Source of the DNA: Angiostrongylus vasorum | Lineage: Eukaryota; Nematoda; Chromadorea; Rhabditida; Metastrongylidae | Assembly: GCA_018806985.1 (NCBI GenBank) | Contig: JADANN010000349.1 | Coordinates: forward strand, 420,501-484,500 | Length of the DNA stretch: 64,000 nucleotides | Reading direction: 5' to 3' | In this document: one piece after another, positions 48,734-57,305 of the stretch | Layout of the letters: each line of letters begins with the position of its first letter | Numbering within the stretch: the stretch's first letter is position 1 | Position numbers and translations under genes: made by a program | Notes under the pieces: model-generated | The model's database searches: none | What the model was told of the DNA's origin: nothing | The model's input: only the letters and a program-made list of their open reading frames with translations

Positions 48734-51000
48734 GAACTGTTAGCATTAATTGATATATTTATTTACATGATCTTATAAACTGATCTTCTTTAGCTGATGC
48801 GAGGTTGGCATAAGTCTTCGTTGTCGTTGTCGTTGTTGTTGGTGATGTTGGTCGATGGCTGACGTTTCGGCGATTTCGCCTTCCTCAGAGCTTGGACGTA
48901 TTTTATATTAGAATACTTTAATTATTCGGTGGAAAAGGCTAAAGTATTAATGAATATTAAAGTTTTAAATAGATGATGGGTTAGGATACTACGGCCAAAC
49001 TGAGAAGCTACTCACCGTGATGTTACGAGTGGGACTGGCCCAAGCATTGTTCACGTGGGGGGCGCGAGCACGACACACCTCGGAGTCCAAATATCATTTT
49101 GAAATAGGGCGCCAGGTCACCTGTGATAGTGAGGCATTCGTCTTTCGGGTTCATCTTTGGATTTTTGAAAATTGTCCAAAACCCTTCAAGAGTTTTGCGC
49201 GTTGATGTTTTCGACTCCTGCGCTAGGATCCGTACAGTCACTTCAAAATCGTCGCCGTTGTGCTTTTGTGCCCTGTGCGTACGTAGAGGAGTGTTTTGAC
49301 GAATTTTAACTTTCCCATCGAGATGTTCTTTTATGCGGACACAAAGTGGCCTATCCGTTTCTCCAATATATTCCTCACCGCATGCGTTACACGAGATCAA
49401 GTATATTATACCTGAACTCATGCAATCCCCTTCTCTTCCGTTAGGACATATACAGTTTTTTTGAGCTACACAAACGATCATGGAGACGGTTGCGAACTAA
49501 CTGACGGCGTAAGGTATTGGGTGGGATGTCAATAATCGTTATATAATTTTCAAGACCACTTTTTCTTAAGCATCTCTTAATGGCGTAACTTATTTCATTT
49601 GATATGAAGGGTAGCTTAAAAGGGATCTTACTTACGTCCGAAACATTATTTTGGGGAACCACCCTACGTTTTTGTCCAACCCGAGTGGCTTCTACGTCGT
49701 AGCCATTGGAAGTGGCAATTTTTCGTGCCAGGTTTTGCGATTCCTTCCTTTCCTCTTCTCCTGTGCACACATTTCTTGCCGTACGGTACATGTTTTTGAT
49801 AAGTGCTTTTTTTCATGTGCGAAAGATGAGAGGAGAGGTAGTGAACTAGTATGTTCTTACTACTTGGCTTACGATACCATTTTGGTATATAGCCACTTTC
49901 TGAGAGCTTTATTTGGATGTTCAAGAATGGAAGCCAGTTTTCGGTTGGTTTTTCTCGTGTAAATTTTATGTACTGTGACTGTCGTTTTAACAATTCAAAG
50001 CACTCATCCATCTGCTCTTGTGTGGAACAGACGATGAAGCAGTCGTCTATGTATCGACAGTAGCGTAAGGGTCGGTGGTCGAGAACTGGAGCTTCCACCT
50101 TAGACATGAAAGCAATGGCAAGGCTTGGTGCTAAACGCTGTCCCATGGCCAACCCTCTAATTTGTGCAAAATATTTTCCAGACCATCTGAAGATTGAACA
50201 ACTAAGACACTGTTTTACGAGAGTCATTAGTTGCGCAATCGACAAGCCGTACATTTTTATTTTCTTTTCGTGCTCTACCAGCAACTCGAGAATGGCTTGC
50301 ATTGCGGAGTCATTCCACGTTGGTGTAAAGTGAAATAACATCGAATGACTCCATTACATGCGTGCAGTTTGGTTGCGCGCACCGTAGGTGGTCTAGAAAT
50401 ATTTCGGTGTTAGGTAGATGGGTTGGAATGAATTTTAGCAACTGGGTCAGGATAAGGTTTAGGAACCACGTTATTCTATCCGTTGGCCCGCCTATACAAC
50501 TGATGATAGGTCTAACTTTAAATGATGACGGCTTCGTTAATGTAATATCATCAGTTGAAGTAAGCTTATGTGTTTTAATAAGCAAGTCAAGGACAGGGCA
50601 AATTGGATGTTCGTTTTTAAGCCGAGAAATAACTGAAGGCTCTAAACCCGCGGCCTTTACCGTGTTGACCCATTCTTGATTTAATTTCCGGTATTAATTT
50701 CTATGTTCCTTTTCAGAGGATGCTCGATAGAGAGAAACATCATTGCCGTGCTCCTCTGTTATCCTAATATCCAACTGACTAGGAATAACTACAAATTCTC
50801 CACCTTTACCACTAATAGGAAGTCTCACAGATTTTTAATTCAAGAGCTCTCTAACCTGGCGCATACCACATTTTTCTTGGTTTGTGAGGTTGGAGCTTAT
50901 TTTTTCTTTTTTGGTAGTGATTAAGTACGCGGAGAATTTCGAAACGAAATGTAGGGTTAGTATCTGCTTGGTAGCTCTTGTTTAAAGAAAGTTCAGGGCA
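48734..51000 (-). mobile_element. Penelope-like retroelement, second subfamily, near complete
   Basis: The minus strand carries an N-terminal part (50850-51000, FEILRVLNHYQKRKNK), RT (50310-50585: LIKTHKLTS, VRPIISCIGGPTDRITWFLN; 49664-50341: GKYFAQIRGLAMGQRLAPSL, catalytic YIDDCFIV), then a linker (VHYLSSHLSHMKKSTYQKHV) and GIY-YIG (49023-49481: CPNGREGDCMSSGIIYLISC, EEYIGETDRPLCVRIKEHLD). The tail has the best hammerhead-like core. The catalytic YIDD is intact and only a few frameshifts interrupt it, making it the least damaged element of the window. It lies tail-to-tail with the previous copy. Confidence 0.9.
48861..48888 (-). ncRNA. Best hammerhead-ribozyme-like core (Penelope 3' end)
   Basis: The minus strand reads CTGAGGA, an unpaired A, stem II GGCG(AAAT)CGCC with four G-C pairs, GAAAC, GTC. 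The flanks AGCT and AGCC pair partly as stem I. The ACGT between GAAA and the cleavage C leaves no room for an intramolecular stem III. Hammerheads of this reduced type are known in Penelope-like elements; activity here is inferred. Confidence 0.65.
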
Positions 51001-51089
51001 TATATATTTATATATATATATATATTTATGCATACATATATAGTCCAGTAGTCGCTGCGTGAAAGCTTGTTTGTTTCAAACTACTGCAA

Positions 51090-51345
51090 AATGGATTGTT
51101 CATTAAAAATGCAAATTACTACCAATGGATAGTCAATTTACCACTAACCATTGTGTATACAAGGGCTCTACGTGTGAGTTCACTTCGTACGAACGGTGCC
51201 ACATTGAATTTTACTCGATGCGACCACGAATACTCACATCGGAAAAGTGAGTGTCTTTCGACAATGGACTCGGGTCAATCCGACTCTGAAGAAGACGAAG
51301 ATGCCAAACGTCAGGTTAATAAAGTTTGATAACAAGCTCGTGTTA
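51090..51345 (+). mobile_element. Penelope-like 3' tail, third subfamily
   Basis: CTGAAGAAGACGAAGATGCC AAACGTCAGG at 51286-51312 is the tail hallmark (the G of GAAA is lost), followed by TTAATAAAGTTT as at 37,350. No coding part is adjacent. Confidence 0.5.
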
Positions 51346-51610
51346 TCTCACTGATGAAAAAGTGTTAGAAATATCTCCTCTGTAATGGCAAAAGTCTTTC
51401 GTTCAGTTTGGGAATTTTAGTTCTAGTTATTAAGGGCGGGTTTGGGGGAAAAAAGCTTTTTCAAGAAATCTCGTCTCTGTGCCGTGTTCGGTCTCCGTTG
51501 GTGTCGTCACGTTCCTGCTTTTCGCGGTCACCTAAGGTGTTCTAGGAAATTTGCTCCAAGCGAAAAAGTTTTTTGGTGGCGTAAATACTAGTACCACTAT
51601 GCTACTACTA

Positions 51611-51650
<40 letters not shown>

Positions 51651-51659
51651 TAATAATAG
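51611..51659 (+). repeat. (TAA)n microsatellite
   Basis: About sixteen near-perfect TAA units. Confidence 0.95.
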
Positions 51660-51712
51660 CAATAACATCATTGACAACCATAAATATCACTGACTATGCT
51701 ACCTGCCATTCT

Positions 51713-51978
51713 GGCGCTTATGGCGCAGTGGTTGGAGACGCCCTGCAACACACACGTGGAATCGATCCCCGCATCCATGGCCCACCAAGCCTTCCGTTCT
51801 TCTGGCGTCGGCAAGGTGACTGGTCTGGGAAGATAGCAGCACTGGCTCGATACATCGATAGGCCACCGCATTGTAAAGGCCAGATTTGCATTCAATAAAT
51901 TCTGAACGATGCTTAATGAAGTCGAACGCATGGCGCATCCCTCAGGGATTGATCAACGCCGAGAGCCTAAAGCTTTTA
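51713..51978 (+). mobile_element. SINE-A copy 11
   Basis: Head GGCGCTTATGGCGCAGTGG, then GGAATCGATCCCC and the standard body with small deletions. Probable target duplication ATGCTACCT before and ATGCTATCT after. Confidence 0.85.
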
Positions 51979-52279
51979 TGCTATCTACTTTACGTTAACA
52001 TCATATAACAAGACTAAGTGACAAAATGAAAGAGTAAGTCGATTTGAGAAACCAATTTTATAAATAGTCTGCTCCTCATTGTTAAATCATTCATTAACGG
52101 AATTCTAACACAGAAGAGAATCTCAAATTCTACAATCACCCATCATTTTTTATTCGATTTAGTAGCGTTCCTCTATTACTAATACGGAGTTTTTATCAAA
52201 CGCTTAGTGTGGAATAGTGTTCGACCAGTTAAGAAATAAGCAAATAGTTTTGACAAGAGGCATGATATTGTGTCCGAAC

Positions 52280-52537
52280 TTATTCGTTAACTGAATTCTG
52301 GATAAAGTTTCTGAATCCTTGCCCAAAATTCTGGATAAGTTCATTACTGTAATACTGCCGAAATGATATAATGTAATCCACCATCATAATACTGCTGGAC
52401 ACGAGATTATCACAAAAATTTAACCGGTCGACGTTTTCCCGCTTTGACATGTCGAGGTTGAATGAAATTCGGTTTGCAAAATTGCTGATGTAATGTAAGG
52501 TATTAAGTGAATCATTTTGCTTTATTTGTGCAGGCAT
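52280..52537 (-). CDS. Unassigned 85-residue open segment
   Basis: The minus strand from ATG 52537 reads MPAQIKQNDSLNTLHYISNF then ANRISFNLDMSKRENVDRLN and FCDNLVSSSIMMVDYIISFR, ending in TAA. It is open from start to stop with mixed, protein-like codon choice, and hydrophilic apart from the middle. No family recognised, and it could be an exon or a remnant. Confidence 0.35.
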   Translation of the reverse strand: MPAQIKQNDSLNTLHYISNFANRISFNLDMSKRENVDRLNFCDNLVSSSIMMVDYIISFRQYYSNELIQNFGQGFRNFIQNSVNE

Positions 52538-52787
52538 TGTGTACGATTTAATCTACGCCTGAACAGAACTTATAATATAAACAGACATGCTATCAATACG
52601 ACTTAGTTTTAAGAGTGACCGACTGCCAAGAATTGCACAAGTTCGCATCAACTCGGAAGCTTCCATGTTTATTCACATAGTTGTTTTTTTTTGACGCCTT
52701 TTCTATTTAATCCAAATCATAGTTTGCATTAGCTTAAGGCTTTACATTCATTCAGATTGTTGTTAGTAGTTTAAAATACTCATTGGG

Positions 52788-53160
52788 CGGATAGCACGGT
52801 GGTAGTGATGTCCGTCATCACGAGCATGGTGCTAGTTCGATTCCGCTCCAGGCCAACCTAACCTCCCATCAATCCAGCGTCGGAAATTGTTACCAGACTT
52901 CTCTGGGAAAAAATCACTTTCTGCAATCCAGTTGGGAACGCTCTAGCCGGCAATCACAGGACTCCAGGGAGAATTGCTCGACCAGCATTCTACGACCTTC
53001 AAGATGAAATAAAAATCCTCAAGCAGCAACCGAAGCCACACGTAAAAACTTGGAAGATCTTCGTGGACGATGCATGCGAGAAAACGAATTGAATATGAGA
53101 AGTGCTGGAATCCGGAGGGTAGACGCGAAGATGGATCAAATAAAAAAAATAAAGAAAAAA
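52788..53160 (+). mobile_element. SINE-B copy, reference (tRNA-derived)
   Basis: The head GCGGATAGCACGGTGGTAGT has A box TAGCACGGTGG, and B box AGTTCGATTCC lies about 45 nt later, as in a tRNA. The body contains CTTCTCTGGGAAAAAATC and CCTCAAGCAGCAACCGAAGC, and it ends in an A-rich tail (AAATAAAAAAAATAAAG). Confidence 0.85.
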
Positions 53161-53329
53161 AGTTTAAAGTACTCTAGATCCAAATAGCTCTTGCCATTTT
53201 AGAGGCTTTCAGTTGATAGATCACAGTGCTATGTGGCCACCTCTAAGTTGTGGATAGGTGGTTAAACACTAATCAAGAGCGACCTGTTGAACACAATACA
53301 AAAATTACATGAAAATTACTCATGTGTAA

Positions 53330-53455
53330 ACCACTTGTGGTGTGGTAGGGGACGCGTTAGCCCCCGGAAGAGGTTAATAGCGCGTTCGTTCCCCACTGTA
53401 GGCACCTGCGATCCGGAGTTTTGCAAATATCTCAGCATCATTGTAGTAGTTTCAT
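53330..53455 (+). mobile_element. TIR/tRNA-like element, right half
   Basis: Core GTGGTGTGGTAGGGGACGCG...GCGCGTTCGTTCCCCAC, followed by the right TIR GTTTTGCAAATATCTCAGCATCATTGTAG. The left half is absent. Confidence 0.65.
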
Positions 53456-53860
53456 ACATGAGAATTGTTATGATCTTTGTTTCAGCCGAGTGGTGTCCAT
53501 TTGATGCGCGCGACACTAACTAATGGACGCTGTACTGGTACTAAGTTCTGTCACTCGATAAGAAATGAGATTACAGGTAGTACACCTTGATACTCTGCAT
53601 ATCGCATTGTCTAATATTTTGCTGTTCCTTCACATCCCTTCTTCTGTTAGGTCCTTCTCCTTCTACTCATCGATTTTTAATTTAAAATCTTCTATTCTTT
53701 AAATTTTCTTCAGTTCTTATTTTTACAAGCTGAAAAGTAAACATTGCACCACATCTCAGCGACTGTAGGCATCCTGGAATCCTCATCGGATGTCTTCTTA
53801 AAATTTTGTATATGTTTTTCATTCTCATTTGTCATACTACGACGGCATTATCAGACTCAC

Positions 53861-53972
53861 CAATGTTGGTGGTGGGGGGCACCGGACGCTGCGGACGGCC
53901 GCCTCCGCCAACCCGACCCCCACCAACGCCACCACTCTGCACTCCATTTGCGCGTATGCAAATTTTCGCTAT
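53861..53972 (-). CDS. Possible Gly/Pro-rich exon
   Basis: On the minus strand a segment bounded by an acceptor (GTCAGCACAG) and a consensus donor (GTGAGT) reads IAKICIRANGVQSGGVGGGR then VGGGGRPQRPVPPTTNI. It is strikingly GC-rich compared with its surroundings. Partner exons were not found, so the gene is unknown. Confidence 0.3.
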
Positions 53973-54007
53973 CTGTGCTGACTCCCGAATATCACCAATC
54001 ACCTCCA

Positions 54008-54060
54008 ACCATATATACATATATATATATATATATATACATATATACATATATATGTGT
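54008..54060 (+). repeat. (AT)n/(ATAC)n microsatellite
   Basis: Alternating AT with ATATAC interruptions. Confidence 0.95.
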
Positions 54061-55479
54061 ATATCGAAGAGACAATTTCTTGTTAGCTGGACACGTGATA
54101 TACTTCAGTTTTGCAAGACGTTGCTGCTAATTTCTATGTTGTGGTATACGAAGCGCTTAGTTTTTCAATTAGTATCTTGAATTCTGCAGTTTGGAGAGAT
54201 TCCAACTAATATGTTTATTTTTATTGATTCTCCCAATTGATGATTTCTTTGTTTCGGAAATGCGAAATGTTTTCGTTCATTTGAATCATTTGGTGTCGAA
54301 ATGGACGCAGGTGAAACATAGTATATTCAGGAGACCGAAGTCCATATTTCTGAAATAATCGTGTGGTAAAAATGAATATCGAAATAATTAGGTTATAAGC
54401 CCATAGATGAAATTCAATCGAAAAGTGCTGTCAGTTAAAAAAGCCCTTGTCAGTTTACTTTAAGAAGTTCAATGTTTCATAATTCTCCAACGAGTTCAGT
54501 TTTCTTATCACCTCACCATTTCCTGTAAATGCCATCTCAGCTTGTATTTTGTGGTGCTTAAGTTTTTTGAAAGAGAAGTGTCTTGAAGGCCTTATTTCCC
54601 AGTTGCTTCAAAGTTTTTCGCCTATGGCCGCCACTTTACTATTGTGGTTTTTCCTTCCTTATGTCCCATTCATTGATAAGAGAGTCGTAATTCTAAAGGG
54701 CTCTAAAGTATTCAACGACACATTCTGCTCATCGTAGTGAAATTATTAAGAAAATAGAACAATAATCCATTGGAATGATTCTTTTTCTTCTGGTTTTGGC
54801 TGCTTTTCAATATCGCGTGTCAAAATTCATCGTTTGCCCTTTCGTACTGTAACACTTTAATCAAATAACAAAATCAGCAACACTAATTGAAAAAAAAGAG
54901 AACGTGAATATAGTAGAAATCATAGCAATCAAATATGTCGTTTTAGTCCTCATACATTAATGAGGCAGTCGAAACAAGTTCTTTTCCTTCACGTCATCAT
55001 TTTTCTCCCTTAAAGCTATTTCACATCGAGAAGAAACTTAGAAGGTTTTCGTACATTTCGACTAAATAACTGCCCATCTGTCGGAGCATCGAAAAAAGCT
55101 CATCTATGAAGTTGATATGATCATCTATGACGAAGCAGACAACTACCATCGGCACGACGTTACAACTGCTGGCAAATATGTCATGCATGACAATCTCTCC
55201 AGACTTGTCATCCATCCATCAGCCAACATGCATGCAAAACCACCACTTCATCCTTATCTTCTCCCCCCACTTGCTCCTTTTTTTGTGGTGTTTTTCGTCG
55301 CTCTTTGATTGTTTTTTTCTTGTTACATTTAATGTCTACAAATCTTTGAGAGATCTTCATTTTTTTACTGCTAAAGGAATTCTTTTTAAAAAAAGTGCAT
55401 CGTGGTGGTATATTTCCTTATAAGGGTAGTTGAACTAACCAAATTAATTCGCTGTTTTTCTTGATGAGCCGACACGAGG
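54061..55479. other. Mostly empty stretch; one two-strand open segment near 55.0-55.3 kb
   Basis: At 55021-55308 both strands are open. The + strand reads KKLIYEVDMIIYDEADNYHR then HDVTTAGKYVMHDNLSRLVI; the minus strand reads FVIDDHINFIDELFSMLRQM then GSYLVEMYENLLSFFSM and a stop. I cannot decide which, if either, is real. The rest shows no supported feature. Confidence 0.25.
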
Positions 55480-56740
55480 TTGTTATCACAGGACTTGTTA
55501 ATACACAATACCCGACAACTCGGCGCTTTCGCCTTCTTCAGAACCTGGAAAGATTAAATTAACATGCAATCTACCCAGCCAAACATCTGAATAACATCAG
55601 CAGACAAAACTTAACACATAAATTTGCATTCGCATAACAAACAACTTCTTCTAAACATCGACCGTTCTGTATTTTGTAAGAATTCCATTTATTTGCTGGC
55701 GACCAAGGCTTAGATAGGAGAGTCAGCCTGTGGTATGGCTCTGGGTCATGCGTGATCACAAGACGTTCCTCCTTGCTATATGCATTTTTTCGGTCTTTGG
55801 GATCTATCCAAAATATTTCAAGAGCTTTACGCGCTGATATTTCGGCTTCCAGTGCTAGGATAGTAATTTTTACCTCAAAATATTCTCTGTTATGTCTCTG
55901 TGTCCTACGCGCGTGTAGTGGAGTACATTGTTTAGTTTTACGCTTATATCCTTGGTGTGCTTTTATGCGGAGGCAGAATAATTTATCCATTTCTCACGCG
56001 TATTCGTCCCCACACACTTTAGTATATCGCATCCGAAATCATGCAATCACCATCTCCACCTTTAGGATATGTTATGCAATTTTGCCTTTTACAAAGAAGG
56101 GCACGTGTGGCGCAGTGGTTGGAGGCACCGCTGCGGCACACACGTGGAATCGACCCTCGCGCCCATGGTCCACCAAGCCCTCCATCCTTCCGGGGTCGGC
56201 AAATTGGTGCCAGACTTGTCTGGGAGGATAGCAGCACTGGCTCAATACATCGGTGGGCTACCGCGAGTCATTGTAAAGCCAGATATGCATTCAATCACCT
56301 CCAACGATACTTAATGAAGTCGAGTGCATGGCGCATCCCTCAGGGGATTGATCAACGCCGAGAGCTTTTTTTATACAAAGAAGCTCATATAAGTGGCTAA
56401 GCTCGTCTACGTGGCTAAGAAGTAGCTGGCGCCTAAAAGTGTCCGGTGGCATTTAAATCACTGTTACCAACTTCTCTAGACCGGGCCCTTCTTAAGCAAG
56501 GTTTTATAGCTGCACTTATTTCGTTTGAAATGAAGTGTAGGACAAATGAGACCTTCTTCTGGTCACAATTACCTGTCGGGGCGTGGATTTGCCTTTACAG
56601 CCCTGCCCGAGGTGTTACAGTTTCGTAAGCATTAGCAATGGCTATTTGCCGCGCCTTTATCCGAACTAATGCTACGACTTTCATCACTAAGAAGTTTTCA
56701 CTATAATCTACGACATTTTCTGCACTATAAGCATATGTGA
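55480..56740 (-). mobile_element. Penelope-like element, third subfamily, interrupted by a SINE
   Basis: The minus strand has the tail with a hammerhead-like core (55514-55541, GGCG(AAAG)CGCC stem but GAGTT for GAAAC) and the endonuclease C-terminus (55571-55990: IKAHQGYKRKTKQCTPLHAR, EYFEVKITILALEAEISARK). After the SINE the linker continues (ETVTPRAG, FISNEISAAIKPCLRRA at about 56470-56650). The RT is missing. Confidence 0.8.
56100..56373 (+). mobile_element. SINE-A copy 12, nested in a Penelope element with clear target duplication
   Basis: Full-length copy (GCACGTGTGGCGCAGTGG head, standard body, T-rich end). Flanked by identical 10-bp duplications TACAAAGAAG at 56090-56099 and 56374-56383, and the Penelope frame continues on both sides. 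This defines the true element ends. Confidence 0.92.
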
Positions 56741-57305
56741 TTAGAATCAGTTTTGTACATATTATATCTATCATTGGCAAAGTTCTCTAACCAAATCATT
56801 TGCGTTGGTGTGCCAAGACATTGACGAATGTTGGAAAGTTTTTGACGTTCGTACAAAAAGTACGTCTCGAACATTATGAAGTCTTTGTGGTTATTCCGTG
56901 TATTTCTATCAATCGGAATATTTCGATAAGCGATTTAGTTCAGATAAACTTGTGATAAGTTTGAATCATTTCTAATACGTTGCGTAGATAAGTGAAAATA
57001 TAGTCCAAATGTAAATAGTTCTCTCAACATAAAAGTTTTTAGCCACCTAAGGCATCACTTACTCCATCTTCGACAACGCTTTCTTTTAGTAGACGGGAAA
57101 GTTATTTTTGAACAACAGACTACTGTTGAGCGTATTGGGCTAGCAATGTAATAGACGCCGACACGAAACAATTGTCGTGCAAGCGAAAAAAGAAAAAAAG
57201 ACAACAAGGAGAGAAAACGACAAAACCTTTCATGATCACATAGTCGACTAGTCGATCAGCGATTAGATCAAAATAAAGTTCTTTTTCTTCAGAAGCTGGG
57301 ATGCT
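56741..57305. other. Upstream of the discoidin receptor gene, nothing seen
   Basis: AT-rich sequence without a supported exon or repeat. Possible promoter region of the following gene, but no motif can be named. Confidence 0.4.

Noticed and set aside
52788..52860. Functional tRNA gene
   Set aside because: Box A and B fit, but there is no cloverleaf acceptor closing, and it is followed by a SINE body and A-rich tail, repeated elsewhere.
53741..54180. Plus-strand proteins of 124-128 codons
   Set aside because: They run through the GC-rich block and the AT microsatellite; no consistent domain.
55127..55423. Plus-strand 98-codon frame
   Set aside because: Overlaps two other open frames and ends in T-rich low-complexity sequence; only listed as undecided.
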